From Polaribacter aquimarinus (GTDB taxonomy: Bacteria > Bacteroidota > Bacteroidia > Flavobacteriales > Flavobacteriaceae), in the NCBI RefSeq assembly GCF_003129485.1, contig NZ_QFFG01000003.1, forward strand, positions 492,477 to 556,476: DNA of 64,000 nt, given 5' to 3'. This document shows positions 44,970-54,549 of this stretch, in pieces. Below the pieces are notes generated by a model. It saw only the letters and a program-made list of their open reading frames with translations, did not search any database and was not told the origin of the DNA. Position 1 is the first letter of the stretch. Each line of letters begins with the position of its first letter. Both the position numbers and the translations under genes were made by a program.

Positions 44970-46178
44970 TTAAATTATTTCTGCAACTACAAATGTACTC
45001 CCTCCAACATATATGATATCTTCTTGATTTGCATCATTTAAGGCTTTTTTATACGCCTTATCCACTGATGAATATTTTCTTCCTATCAAATTAAAACAAG
45101 ATGCTTTTTCATGTAAATCATCTTCTGAAAGTCCTCTTGGAATATTAGGTTTACAAAAATAATATTGAGCATCCAAAGGAAACAAAGACAAAACATCTTC
45201 TAACTTTTTATCAGAAACCACACCAAAAACAATGTGTAATTTATTACAATACTCTTCTTTAAGCTGATTAAGAACAATACTCAAACCTTCTTTATTGTGT
45301 GCAGTATCACAAATTACTTTAGGGTTTTCTTGTAAAATTTGCCACCTTCCTTTCAAGTTTGTATTTTTAACAACATTTCTTAATCCTTGTTGAATATGTT
45401 TTTCTGAAATTTTAAATCGATGCAATTTTTTTGCTGCTAAAGCAGCAGTTTTAGCATTCTTTAATTGATAATCGCCCAATAAATCTGTTTTATATTCTCT
45501 AACTTCATCAGAAGCATAAAATAATTCAGAAAACGTTTCCTGACTTTTTCTAGAAAAAACTTTCAAAACCTCTGACTGCCTTTCTCCGATAACTACTGAA
45601 GTATTATTTTTAATAATTCCAGCCTTTTCTGATGCAATTTCCGGAAGAGTTTCTCCTAAAATATCAGTATGATCCAACCCTATATTTGTAATTATAGAAA
45701 GCTCAGGTGTTATAATATTTGTAGAATCTAATCTACCTCCCAAACCAACTTCAATCACAGCAACATCTACTTTCTCTCTCGCAAAATAATCGAATGCCAT
45801 TCCTACAGTCATTTCAAAAAAAGAGAGTTTTTGTCTTTCTAAAAATTTTTTATGTTTTTTTACAAATGCTGATACTTTTCTTTTGGGAATTTCATCACCA
45901 TTAATTCGAATTCTTTCTGTAAAACTCTTTAAATGAGGAGAAGTATACAGGCCTACTTTATAGCCAGCTTCTTGAAGTATTGATGCCAACATATGACTTG
46001 TTGACCCTTTACCATTAGTACCCCCAACATGAACGGATTTAAACTTTTGTTCAGGATTACCCAATTCTTTTGACAATGCAATTATATTAGTCAAATCTTT
46101 TTTGAATGCAGTCTTACCTTGTCTTTGATACATTGGCAATTGCGCAAACATCCAATCTAATGTTTGTTGATAATTCAT
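44970..46178 (-). CDS. folC: Folylpolyglutamate/dihydrofolate synthase
   Basis: A 402-residue Mur-ligase-fold enzyme adding glutamate to (dihydro)folate. ATP loop HVGGTNGKGSTSHMLA, ERIRINGDEIPK, VGLGGRLDSTNII, NIGLDHTDILG, and VICDTAHNKEG of the C-terminal domain. It follows tonB on the same strand with a 17-base gap, so it may be co-transcribed with the exbB-exbD-tonB genes. Confidence 0.95.
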   Translation of the reverse strand: MNYQQTLDWMFAQLPMYQRQGKTAFKKDLTNIIALSKELGNPEQKFKSVHVGGTNGKGSTSHMLASILQEAGYKVGLYTSPHLKSFTERIRINGDEIPKRKVSAFVKKHKKFLERQKLSFFEMTVGMAFDYFAREKVDVAVIEVGLGGRLDSTNIITPELSIITNIGLDHTDILGETLPEIASEKAGIIKNNTSVVIGERQSEVLKVFSRKSQETFSELFYASDEVREYKTDLLGDYQLKNAKTAALAAKKLHRFKISEKHIQQGLRNVVKNTNLKGRWQILQENPKVICDTAHNKEGLSIVLNQLKEEYCNKLHIVFGVVSDKKLEDVLSLFPLDAQYYFCKPNIPRGLSEDDLHEKASCFNLIGRKYSSVDKAYKKALNDANQEDIIYVGGSTFVVAEII

Positions 46179-46195
46179 CCAGCAAAAATACGTGA

Positions 46196-47023
46196 TTATT
46201 TAGATAGAGAAAATTTATAAATGATAGTTCCTGTTTGCTTAGACGGTGCTTTTGCATCTATATTCCATCTCGTTTTTAAAGCTGCAGCTTTCGCAGGCTT
46301 TAACAAACAAGCTGCCGAATTTGTAGTTCCTTTAACACCAGGTAATGCATAAATTACTTTACCAGATTTATCTACTTGAATTCGCACAACAACCACCCCT
46401 TCTTCTTGGCAATCTGGTTGTTCCTTAGGTTTAGACAAAGCTTTTCTTCCTGCTAGATTATAATTCCCTCCTGAACCATTTCCATTATTCCCATAATACT
46501 TGTTTGCATTTACATCACCTTTTTCTTTCCCTTTTAAACCTAATTTCTCATCATCACCTTCACCTTTTGGTTTACCATCTGAAGAATTTCCATTTAACAA
46601 ACTATTCAATGCATCTTGATTTTCTTTAGATGGCTTTGGTTTAGACTTCTCTTTGGTTATTTCTTTTTTAATTTCCTTTTCTACTGGTTTCTTTAACTCT
46701 ATTTTCTTTTCTACAACAGGAACATCTTTTGACACATCATCAGTAATGATCTCTTCTTTAATAATTTCTTTTGAAACTTCTTTAACCTCATCTTTAACAA
46801 CCTCTTGTTTTTCAATAGACTTTTGGGTTGATACTTTTTTTGTTTTTACAACAGACTCTCCACTACCAAAAGTAGAATTCCCAAAATTAATTGCCAAACC
46901 ATACTCTTCTGGCGGATCTATATACTGTAAACCATAATTTAAAATACCGTAGAGGAGCAGCATCAATATTATTACAGTGATTATTGTTGAGTTACGTTTA
47001 TGTTTAGTATCTAATACAGACAT
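46196..47023 (-). CDS. tonB: Energy transducer TonB
   Basis: A 275-residue TonB-family protein. One N-terminal helix (about 13-33), then a long charged Lys/Glu-rich periplasmic linker (VEKKIELKKPVEKEIKKE), a Gly/Asn-rich region, and a C-terminal domain (VVVVRIQVDKSGKVI, GTIIYKFSLSK). It links ExbBD to outer-membrane receptors. Its start is one base past exbD. Confidence 0.9.
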   Translation of the reverse strand: MSVLDTKHKRNSTIITVIILMLLLYGILNYGLQYIDPPEEYGLAINFGNSTFGSGESVVKTKKVSTQKSIEKQEVVKDEVKEVSKEIIKEEIITDDVSKDVPVVEKKIELKKPVEKEIKKEITKEKSKPKPSKENQDALNSLLNGNSSDGKPKGEGDDEKLGLKGKEKGDVNANKYYGNNGNGSGGNYNLAGRKALSKPKEQPDCQEEGVVVVRIQVDKSGKVIYALPGVKGTTNSAACLLKPAKAAALKTRWNIDAKAPSKQTGTIIYKFSLSK

Positions 47024-47024
47024 T

Positions 47025-47417
47025 TTATTTGCCTTTTACAGCTAAAATCATTTTTAATTTATTCTTATTTGCAATATCGATTACTTTCATGACATTTTTA
47101 TAAGGTACATTTTGATCTCCGCGAATTACAATTGTTTTCTTTTTATCAACTCCAACGCTATTTAAAATAGCACTTTCTAATTTTGAAGAACCAACTAAAG
47201 TTTTATCAATATAAAATTGAGATTTACTAGTAATTGTTACCGCAACTGACTTGTTATTTTCAGTTTTCCCACCTGCTTTAGGCAACAAAACATCAATAGC
47301 ACTAACAGTTACCAATGTAGATGTTAACATAAAAAATATCAACAATAAAAACACAATATCTGTCATTGATGACATATTGAAAGATGGATCTACTTTATTT
47401 CTTCCTCGAATATTCAT
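47025..47417 (-). CDS. exbD: ExbD/TolR family proton-channel protein
   Basis: A 130-residue membrane protein. N-terminal NKVDPSFNMSSMTDIVFLLLIFFM with the conserved Asp (TDIVF) that carries protons in the single helix; periplasmic domain to the end (IVIRGDQNVPYKNVM). Part of the exbB-exbD-tonB operon. Confidence 0.94.
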   Translation of the reverse strand: MNIRGRNKVDPSFNMSSMTDIVFLLLIFFMLTSTLVTVSAIDVLLPKAGGKTENNKSVAVTITSKSQFYIDKTLVGSSKLESAILNSVGVDKKKTIVIRGDQNVPYKNVMKVIDIANKNKLKMILAVKGK

Positions 47418-47418
47418 G

Positions 47419-48108
47419 TTAAACAGGCTCGTTTAATAAGTCTAAAAACTCAACTGATTTTGCCTCCATTTGATATACCACTTTATTGGTTCTTACCACT
47501 AAATGATTATAAGTAATATAAGCAATAATACCAACAATCAATCCGGCTACAGTAGTTGTCATTGCTGTATACAATCCATCTGAAAGCATCTTTATATCTA
47601 TTTGTCCACCGGCATTTGCAATTTCATGAATAGCTACTATCATTCCAATTACAGTTCCTAAAAACCCAATCATTGGAGCAGCTCCTGCTATTGTTGCTAA
47701 AATACTGACATTTTTTTCTAATTGGTAAATTTCTAATTTACCAGCAGTTTCTATAGCTGTATTTATATCTTCTAAAGGTTTTCCAATTCTTGAAATCCCT
47801 TTACCAATTAGTCTTGATGTTGGCGAGTTTTTGCTTTTACAAAGTGCATCAGCAGATTCCAATTTTCCATTAGAAACATAATCCTTAATTTGGTTCATGA
47901 AATTTTTATCAACTTTTGATGCTGATTTTATGGCAAAAAAACGTTCGAAATAGATATACAACGCTACTGCCAATAAAATAAAAAGTAGTGCAATAATAAT
48001 TTGCCCACCTAACCCCCCATCCATAATTAATTTATAAATAGATAAAGTTTTTTCTTCGGAAACAGTTTCTTCTATTAATTCTTTATTTTCTTGAAAAAAT
48101 GATATCAT
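47419..48108 (-). CDS. exbB: ExbB/MotA/TolQ family proton-channel protein
   Basis: A 229-residue protein with three helices (about 35-55, 130-155, 170-195), including LATIAGAAPMIGFLGTVIGM and DGLYTAMTTTVAGLIVG, the TolQ/ExbB signature stretches. It drives TonB with ExbD. It heads the operon after the nhaD terminator. Confidence 0.94.
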   Translation of the reverse strand: MISFFQENKELIEETVSEEKTLSIYKLIMDGGLGGQIIIALLFILLAVALYIYFERFFAIKSASKVDKNFMNQIKDYVSNGKLESADALCKSKNSPTSRLIGKGISRIGKPLEDINTAIETAGKLEIYQLEKNVSILATIAGAAPMIGFLGTVIGMIVAIHEIANAGGQIDIKMLSDGLYTAMTTTVAGLIVGIIAYITYNHLVVRTNKVVYQMEAKSVEFLDLLNEPV

Positions 48109-48178
48109 TCAATTCTCTTTTAAGTTCTAAACTGTTAACGAGGATTTTTTTTAAAAATTGCTTTTAATATTTTTTATC

Positions 48179-48220
48179 AAAAAAAATGCCACTCTACAAA
48201 TATTATTGTAGAATGACATT
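48179..48220 (-). terminator. Terminator after nhaD
   Basis: Stem 48185-48199 with 48206-48220, two G-U pairs on the minus-strand RNA, followed on the minus strand by T8 (complement of 48179-48186). It ends nhaD before exbB. Confidence 0.85.
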
Positions 48221-48240
48221 TAAATTTTTGAAATAATCAA

Positions 48241-49644
48241 TTAAATAAACATCCTTATAATAACAAAAGATACTGATCCTACTAAAAATCCTATTAATGC
48301 CAACCAAGATATTTTCTTTAAATACCAGAAAAAATCAATTTTCTCCATCCCCATTGCAACAACACCAGCAGCAGAACCAATAATTAACATACTTCCACCT
48401 GTACCTGCAGAAAACGCTATAAAATGCCATAAAGGATTATCTAAAGACTCAGAGAACATCCCTAAACTTGCGGCCACTAAAGGTACATTATCGATAACGG
48501 CAGAACCTATACCTAATAAAATTACAACTAAATCAGAAACCCCAGTACCAGCTAACTCAGAGCCCATTAGCGGAATACCTTCTTTTAAACTATCTGCAAA
48601 GTTGAATAAAATCCCTAAAGATTCAAGAGCTGCTACTGCCATTAAAATTCCCAAAAAGAATAAAATACTTGGCATTTCTATTTTTGATAAAGAATGATGT
48701 ACAGGGCTGTGGTGAGCGGTAGAAGCATGTTCTTCTGCCTCTTCGCCTTGAGCACTCGAAATAGAAAATTTAGAATTACTATAAATCTCTGCAAATGTAG
48801 CCACAATACCTAAAGACAACATCATGCCCACATAAGGTGGCAAATGAGTTACTGTCTTAAATACTGGCACAAATAGAATAGCACCTAAGCCTAAATACAA
48901 CATTCTTGCACTATGTTGACTTTTTGGTTTTTCAACTTCATTTTCATCATAATCAATTTCACCTTTAAAAGCTGGCAAAAATGTTGCTATAAAAGTTGGC
49001 ACAACCATACATAATAATGATGGAATAAATAAATACATAAATAACATACCTGTACTTACTTTATCTCCAATCCAAAGCATTGTTGTAGTAACATCTCCAA
49101 TTGGCGAAAAGGCCCCACCTGCATTGGCTGCAATAATAATTAAACCTGCAAACCAAATTCTATCATCTCTGGTTTTTACAATTTTTTGTAAAATAGAAAT
49201 TAAAACAATTGTTGCAGTTAAATTATCGATAATGGCAGATAAAATAAATGCTAATACTGAAAACATCCAAAGTAATTTCTTTTTACTTTTAAAGTTCACA
49301 TATCCTTTAATGGTAGAGAAACCATCAAAATAATCGATAATCTCTACAATGGTCATCGCGCCTAAAAGAAAAACTAAAATTTCTGCTGTTTTTCCTAAGT
49401 GATGCAATAAGGTTTCTTCTACTAAATGTAACTTGTCATCATGAACCATGGAAGCAAAACCATCAACCAAACCATGATTAGCGGAATCAAACCAATTAGA
49501 GAAATTATCAATTCCCAAAGCTACCAAAGCCCAACACACCGCCATCATAATTAAGGCGGGTATTAATTTGTCTAATTTTAAATTATGTTCTAGAGTAATG
49601 GCTAAATACCCCATTACAAATACAATAATAATCACTGATTCCAT
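48241..49644 (-). CDS. nhaD: Na+/H+ antiporter NhaD
   Basis: A 467-residue polytopic membrane antiporter exporting sodium for pH and salt balance. Family segments are DNLTATIVLISILQKI, IIIAANAGGAFSPIGDVTTT and a second half-repeat ending IDNVPLVAASLGM and FSAGTGGSMLIIGSAAG. A histidine-rich loop (EEHASTAHHSPVHH) lies in the middle. It fits a marine lifestyle. It is 23 bases downstream of the amino-acid dehydrogenase gene. Confidence 0.94.
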   Translation of the reverse strand: MESVIIIVFVMGYLAITLEHNLKLDKLIPALIMMAVCWALVALGIDNFSNWFDSANHGLVDGFASMVHDDKLHLVEETLLHHLGKTAEILVFLLGAMTIVEIIDYFDGFSTIKGYVNFKSKKKLLWMFSVLAFILSAIIDNLTATIVLISILQKIVKTRDDRIWFAGLIIIAANAGGAFSPIGDVTTTMLWIGDKVSTGMLFMYLFIPSLLCMVVPTFIATFLPAFKGEIDYDENEVEKPKSQHSARMLYLGLGAILFVPVFKTVTHLPPYVGMMLSLGIVATFAEIYSNSKFSISSAQGEEAEEHASTAHHSPVHHSLSKIEMPSILFFLGILMAVAALESLGILFNFADSLKEGIPLMGSELAGTGVSDLVVILLGIGSAVIDNVPLVAASLGMFSESLDNPLWHFIAFSAGTGGSMLIIGSAAGVVAMGMEKIDFFWYLKKISWLALIGFLVGSVSFVIIRMFI

Positions 49645-49667
49645 ATATAATTAGTTTTTGTTTACAT

Positions 49668-50894
49668 TTATATTAATTCTTTTAAAGCAATTGCAAAAGC
49701 TGTTTCACTAATATTGTATTTAGATCCATTTTTTGCAAAGGTTCTTTCTAAAGCTTTTTTTATTACTCTAGAAGTATCTTCGAAAATTGCTTTATCAGAC
49801 ATTCCTACTCTTCTTTCCATAAAATAAGCAAATACTCTAGCCATTCCACAATTAGAAATAAAATCTGGTATTAAACTTACTTTTTTATCAGTATCTTCCA
49901 TTATTGAACCAAAGAAAATTTCTTTGTCAGCAAATGGAACATTAGCACCACAAGTTATTACCTCTAAACCAGTGTCTATCATCTGATTAATTTGTTCTTG
50001 TGTCACTAACCTTGATGCTGCACATGGTGCGAATATTTCACATTTTAAATTCCATATTTTTTTATTGATTTCCTGAAAAGGTATCATTTTTTCTGCTATT
50101 AGAGTATTTCTATGCTTTCTCAAGAAAAATTCTCTTATTTCTTGAAAAGAAAATCCATCCTCATTAATTACTCCTCCAACCCTATCAATAATCCCAACAA
50201 CTTTAACACCCATTTGAGCTAAATAAAAAGCTGCCGCAGAACCTACATTTCCAAAACCTTGAACAACTGCTTTTTTCCCAGCAACCTCACCTCCATAAAC
50301 ACCATAATAATGCTTAACAGCCTCAGCAACACCAAAACCTGTAATCATATCTGCTACAGTATATTTTTTCGAAATATCAGGAGAATAAAAATCACTTTCT
50401 ATGACTTTTATCACACCGTGCCTTAATTGTCCAATTCTATTAATTTTATCTGCTTCTGTTGGTTTAAAATGCCCATTAAAAACCCCTTCTTGAGGATGCC
50501 AAACCCCACTTTCTTCTGTAATCGGAATTACTTCATGAATTTCATCAACATTTAAATCACCTCCAGTACCATAATAATTCTTTAACAGTGGAGATACCGC
50601 TTTAAACCACCTCTCTAAAACTCCTTTTTTTCGAGGGTCGTGCGGGTCAAAATTAATTCCTGATTTAGCTCCCCCAATAGCAGGACCAGATACAGTAAAC
50701 TTCACTTCCATCGTTTTTGCTAAAGAAAGCACCTCATTCATATCCAACCCCTTCCTCATTCTTGTACCTCCTCCAGCTGCACCACCTCTTAAAGAGTTTA
50801 TAACCGTCCAACCTTCTGCTTCTGTTTCTGAATCTTTCCAGTTAAAAACAATCTCAGGTTGTTTATTCTCGTATTTTTTTAATAAATCTTTCAT
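49668..50894 (-). CDS. Glu/Leu/Phe/Val dehydrogenase
   Basis: A 408-residue NAD(P)-dependent amino-acid dehydrogenase. N-terminal GGAAGGGTRMRKGLDMNEV and catalytic Lys stretch GPAIGGAKSGINFDP, then GFGVAEAVKHYYG and AVVQGFGNVGSAAAFYL (Rossmann). The length and motifs place it in the Glu/Leu/Phe/Val family; which amino acid is used cannot be told. A weak terminator (50956-50969) lies between it and anmK upstream. Confidence 0.9.
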   Translation of the reverse strand: MKDLLKKYENKQPEIVFNWKDSETEAEGWTVINSLRGGAAGGGTRMRKGLDMNEVLSLAKTMEVKFTVSGPAIGGAKSGINFDPHDPRKKGVLERWFKAVSPLLKNYYGTGGDLNVDEIHEVIPITEESGVWHPQEGVFNGHFKPTEADKINRIGQLRHGVIKVIESDFYSPDISKKYTVADMITGFGVAEAVKHYYGVYGGEVAGKKAVVQGFGNVGSAAAFYLAQMGVKVVGIIDRVGGVINEDGFSFQEIREFFLRKHRNTLIAEKMIPFQEINKKIWNLKCEIFAPCAASRLVTQEQINQMIDTGLEVITCGANVPFADKEIFFGSIMEDTDKKVSLIPDFISNCGMARVFAYFMERRVGMSDKAIFEDTSRVIKKALERTFAKNGSKYNISETAFAIALKELI

Positions 50895-50951
50895 TCTAAA
50901 ATTTTAAATCAATTAACTTTTCTGTTTTTTAAACAATTTTATTCTTAAGAT

Positions 50952-50972
50952 AAAATCCCCTTCAGGGGAAAA
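50952..50972 (-). terminator. Weak hairpin terminator after anmK
   Basis: Stem TCCCC (50956-50960) with GGGGA (50965-50969), loop TTCA, with T4 following on the minus strand. Short but GC-rich for this genome; probably ends anmK. Confidence 0.55.
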
Positions 50973-51073
50973 GTTACAATTGATTCATTTGTATTTTTTT
51001 TTGAAAAATCATTATTTTGATACTTCACAAATTTACAGTAAAAAAGTGAGGGTTCAAATTTTTATTATACAGA

Positions 51074-52129
51074 TTAAGGGTAAAAAACAACACCAGATGA
51101 ATGGTCTTTTTCTGCCCCTGTTACAGAACACAAACAATTTACCTGATTATCAAACTTTAACAAACCTAAAAAAGCAAAAATTAAAGCTTCTTTATAATCT
51201 ATTAATTGTTTTCCTGGCAATGAAATTTTAACTTTACACATTGCTTCTATTCTACTTATCAAAAAAGAATTGAAAGCTCCACCTCCTGTTATTAATAATG
51301 AATCATTATGAATCTCTTTAGAAATCTGAATTGCAATATGTTCTACAAAAGTTCTTAATATTGATGAGACATCAGTTTCTAAAACATCAATCAAAGGAAA
51401 AATATTTTTCTGCACCCACTCTAAACCTAGAGATTTTGGAGGCTCTAAACTGTAAAAAGACATTTTATTAAGTTCATTTAGAAGATTTTGATTTAACATT
51501 CCTTTTGAAGCTATTTCTCCTTTATTATCATATTCAAAACCCAATTTGTTAACATAATGATTTAATACGATATTAACAGGGCAAATATCAAAAGCAATTC
51601 TTTTCCCATTTTCCCTGTAAGAAACATTCGAAAACCCACCAAGATTTAGACAATATTTATACTCGTGAAAAAGCAACTCATCTCCGATAGGAACTAACGG
51701 AGCTCCTTGCCCGCCTAATTTTACATCTTGTGTTCTAAAATCACAAATCACTTTTTGTTTAGTGCTATTTGCTATAGTTTGTCCATCGCCAATTTGTAAA
51801 GTGATTCCTTTTTTTGGTTGATGTAAAATAGTATGTCCGTGAGAAGCTATAAAATCTATAGTACTAACCTGAAACCTATCAACAAAATCAAGAATAATTT
51901 CACCTAACATCATTCCATAACTAACATCTAACTCATCTAAATCATCCTTAGAAAAATGAATTCCTTTCTGTAATTTCTCCTTCCATTCAACAGTATATGA
52001 AACTGTCTCTGCATTAATAATTTTAAAATACTCAGGGCTATTCTTAACAAATTTCACATACACCAAATCAACTCCATCCAAAGACGTCCCAGACATAACC
52101 CCAATCGCAAAAACTTCTTTTTTATTCAT
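51074..52129 (-). CDS. anmK: Anhydro-N-acetylmuramic acid kinase
   Basis: A 351-residue kinase of cell-wall recycling that makes MurNAc-6-phosphate from 1,6-anhydroMurNAc. ATP motif GVMSGTSLDGVDLVYV at the N-terminus, GHTILHQP, VICDFRTQDVKLGGQGAPLVP, and ITGGGAFNSFLI. It is divergent from the acyl-CoA dehydrogenase. Together with the BadF-type kinase it supports peptidoglycan recycling in this organism. Confidence 0.94.
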   Translation of the reverse strand: MNKKEVFAIGVMSGTSLDGVDLVYVKFVKNSPEYFKIINAETVSYTVEWKEKLQKGIHFSKDDLDELDVSYGMMLGEIILDFVDRFQVSTIDFIASHGHTILHQPKKGITLQIGDGQTIANSTKQKVICDFRTQDVKLGGQGAPLVPIGDELLFHEYKYCLNLGGFSNVSYRENGKRIAFDICPVNIVLNHYVNKLGFEYDNKGEIASKGMLNQNLLNELNKMSFYSLEPPKSLGLEWVQKNIFPLIDVLETDVSSILRTFVEHIAIQISKEIHNDSLLITGGGAFNSFLISRIEAMCKVKISLPGKQLIDYKEALIFAFLGLLKFDNQVNCLCSVTGAEKDHSSGVVFYP

Positions 52130-52153
52130 ATCCGTAAAATTAAGAAAACTTTA

Positions 52154-52184
52154 TTGATAATATCTTACGAAATCGATATCTTTG
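52154..52184 (+). promoter_or_regulatory. Promoter of the acyl-CoA dehydrogenase
   Basis: TTG (52154-52156), a 20-base spacer and TATCTTTG (52177-52184), a full Bacteroidota pattern. The ATG is 37 bases after the -7 box. Confidence 0.75.
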
Positions 52185-52221
52185 ACGCTATAAATTACGA
52201 ATTTAATAAAAATAAATAGCA

Positions 52222-53364
52222 ATGGATTTTAGTTTAACAGAAGAACACATAATGATTCGAGATGCGGCAAGAGATTTTGCCCAAACAGAATTACTTCCTG
52301 GTGTTATTGAAAGAGATAATAAACAAGAATTTCCTAATGAACTGGTAAAAAAAATGGGGAATTTAGGTTTTCTTGGAATTATGGTTGACCCAGAATACGG
52401 AGGAAGCGGAATGGACGCCATTTCATATGTACTAATTATGGAAGAATTATCAAAAATTGATGCCTCAGCTTCTGTTATGGTTTCTGTAAACAACTCTTTG
52501 GTATGCTATGGCTTAGAAGCTTTTGGAACAGAAGAGCAAAAACAAAAATACTTGACAAAATTAGCAACTGGCGAATACCTAGGGGCTTTTTGCTTAAGTG
52601 AACCAGAAGCAGGCTCAGACGCCACCTCACAAGCAACAACAGCAATAGACAAAGGAGATTATTACTTAATAAATGGAACAAAAAACTGGATTACAAATGG
52701 AGGGCGTTCCGATGTATATTTAGTTATTGCACAAACCGACAGAGACAAAGGCCACAGAGGAATTAACGCTTTTATTATTGAAAAAGGCGTGAAAGGCTTC
52801 CATATTGGACCTAAAGAAGACAAATTAGGAATTAGAGGCTCTGACACACATACTTTGCAATTTAATGATGTGAAAGTACCTAAAGAAAATAGAATTGGTG
52901 AAGATGGATTTGGCTTCAAGTTCGCAATGAAAACCCTTTCTGGCGGTAGAATTGGTATTGCTGCTCAAGCTTTAGGTATTGCTTCTGGCGCTTATGAATT
53001 AGCTTTAAAATACAGTAAAGAACGTAAAGCTTTTGGAACAGAAATTTGCAATCATCAAGCAATTGCGTTCAAATTAGCAGATATGTACACCGAAATTGAA
53101 GCTGCGAGAATGTTGGTTATGAAAGCTGCTTGGGATAAAGACCAAGGGAACAATTATGACATGTCTTCTGCAATGGCAAAATTATACGCTAGTAAAGTTG
53201 CCATGGAACAAACAGTTGAAGCTGTTCAAATTCATGGTGGTAATGGTTTTGTTAAAGAATATCATGTAGAACGTTTAATGCGCGATGCAAAAATTACTCA
53301 GATATACGAAGGAACTTCAGAAATTCAGAAAATTGTAATTTCTAGAGAAGTTATTAAAGGATAA
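52222..53364 (+). CDS. Acyl-CoA dehydrogenase
   Basis: A 380-residue flavoenzyme of fatty-acid or branched-chain amino-acid beta-oxidation. CLSEPEAGSDATSQAT and KNWITNGGRSDVYLV (FAD/acyl binding), GIAAQALGIASGAYEL, AVQIHGGNGFVKEYHVERLMRD (cut: QIHGGNGFVKEYHVER), and the catalytic Glu near YEGTSEIQKIV. Closest in pattern to short/medium-chain types (inference). It has its own promoter and terminator. Confidence 0.93.
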   Translation: MDFSLTEEHIMIRDAARDFAQTELLPGVIERDNKQEFPNELVKKMGNLGFLGIMVDPEYGGSGMDAISYVLIMEELSKIDASASVMVSVNNSLVCYGLEAFGTEEQKQKYLTKLATGEYLGAFCLSEPEAGSDATSQATTAIDKGDYYLINGTKNWITNGGRSDVYLVIAQTDRDKGHRGINAFIIEKGVKGFHIGPKEDKLGIRGSDTHTLQFNDVKVPKENRIGEDGFGFKFAMKTLSGGRIGIAAQALGIASGAYELALKYSKERKAFGTEICNHQAIAFKLADMYTEIEAARMLVMKAAWDKDQGNNYDMSSAMAKLYASKVAMEQTVEAVQIHGGNGFVKEYHVERLMRDAKITQIYEGTSEIQKIVISREVIKG

Positions 53365-53391
53365 AATATAATCATAATATATAATGTATAG

Positions 53392-53418
53392 AAAATCCAT
53401 CTTTTAAGATGGATTTTT
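53392..53418 (+). terminator. Terminator after the acyl-CoA dehydrogenase
   Basis: A 12-base stem AAAATCCATCTT (53392-53403) with AAGATGGATTTT (53406-53417), two-base loop centre, T-run to 53418. Confidence 0.88.
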
Positions 53419-53430
53419 CTTTTGGTTGCA

Positions 53431-53625
53431 ACCTTTCAGGTAATGCTTTCAATTCTCGATTTTTAGTTTTGTTTTACCAATAAAAAACAAAAAGAGTTCA
53501 AACAAAGTTTCAATTCTTTGCGCACATTTCTATAAACTTAGTTAATAACCCAATGGTAACATGACTATTTTTAGTTTTTGAGCTCACGACACCCAAACCT
53601 CACAGGTTTCATATACTTGACAGGT
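53431..53625. repeat. Decayed palindromic repeats in a gene-free gap
   Basis: Three short palindromes of the form ACCTnnnAGGT occur: ACCTTTCAGGT (53431-53441), AAACCTCACAGGTTT (53595-53609) and ACTTGACAGGT (53615-53625). They lie in the 263-base gap between the dehydrogenase and truA-like genes. They look like relics of short interspersed palindromes found in flavobacterial intergenic DNA (inference). Confidence 0.55.
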
Positions 53626-53627
53626 CT

Positions 53628-54413
53628 TTACACATCTATAAATTGAACATCATACAATTGTAAACCAGAAGCTGGAGCAATATTTCTCATATTTTTTTTA
53701 TCATTATCTACCTTTAAAGAAGTTTCAATAAAACTCAAATCAAGATTTCCTTTACCCACTTCAAATAAAGTTGCCATCATTAATCGTATTTGATAACGTA
53801 AAAAACCCTTCCCTTTTACCTTTAACACATAGGAGTGTTCTGGAAAAAAATCTGCGGTTAAAATATCATTTTCTACAATTTCGCAAGAATCTATTATTCT
53901 CTTAAATATAGTATTTGCAGATGGTTTTGTACAATATTTATCAAAATAATGTTCACCTTCAAAGAGTTTTGCAGCTTTCATCATTAATTCAACATCAAGA
54001 AAACCATCAACATTCACCAAAAAAGGAGCTGAAAACGGGTGATTCTTATCACCAAAAGAAAAATAATAATGATATTCTTTAATCTTATCAACGTTAATAA
54101 TATTAAAACCAACATCAACTTGTTGCATAGAAGTTGCTCTTAAATCTGGAGAAAAGTTAGTATTTAAAGAATTCAAAAACTTACCTCTATCTAAAACTTC
54201 ATCAACAAACAATTGAAAATAGTAAGTAGTTGCAGAAACTTTAGCATCTGTCCTTCCTATCCCTATGGTTTTATAATCACGATTTGAAAACACAAAAGAA
54301 AGTGTTTTATCTACCATATCGTGTAAGGTTTTAGCATTTTTTTGTTTTTGCCATCCAGAAAACCTAAACCCAAGAAACTGTAACCCTACTATATAAGAAA
54401 CTGAGTATTTCAT
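53628..54413 (-). CDS. TruA-like tRNA pseudouridine synthase with altered motif
   Basis: A 261-residue member of the TruA family (uridine to pseudouridine in the tRNA anticodon arm). The catalytic Asp56 is kept, but the motif reads GRTDAKVSA where canonical TruA has GRTDAGVHA. Other parts fit (KTLHDMVDKTL, FLRYQIRLMMATLFEVGKG). This may be a second, specialised paralogue; a canonical copy may be elsewhere. It is divergent from the porin gene. Confidence 0.85.
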   Translation of the reverse strand: MKYSVSYIVGLQFLGFRFSGWQKQKNAKTLHDMVDKTLSFVFSNRDYKTIGIGRTDAKVSATTYYFQLFVDEVLDRGKFLNSLNTNFSPDLRATSMQQVDVGFNIINVDKIKEYHYYFSFGDKNHPFSAPFLVNVDGFLDVELMMKAAKLFEGEHYFDKYCTKPSANTIFKRIIDSCEIVENDILTADFFPEHSYVLKVKGKGFLRYQIRLMMATLFEVGKGNLDLSFIETSLKVDNDKKNMRNIAPASGLQLYDVQFIDV

Positions 54414-54549
54414 GGATGTAAATGTACAATAATTACATTTTTTTTTACAAAAAGTGCATTTTTATGAATATCTCAAAATTATCATTTAGTTTTTTACGAA
54501 CCCTATATTTTTTATGTTAAAAAAAACTAAAAATACGTTTATCACAAAA

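Noticed and set aside
50980..51231. 83-residue open frame on the plus strand
   Set aside because: It overlaps the anmK 3' end antisense, has no family features, and has a lysine/leucine-rich composition expected by chance.
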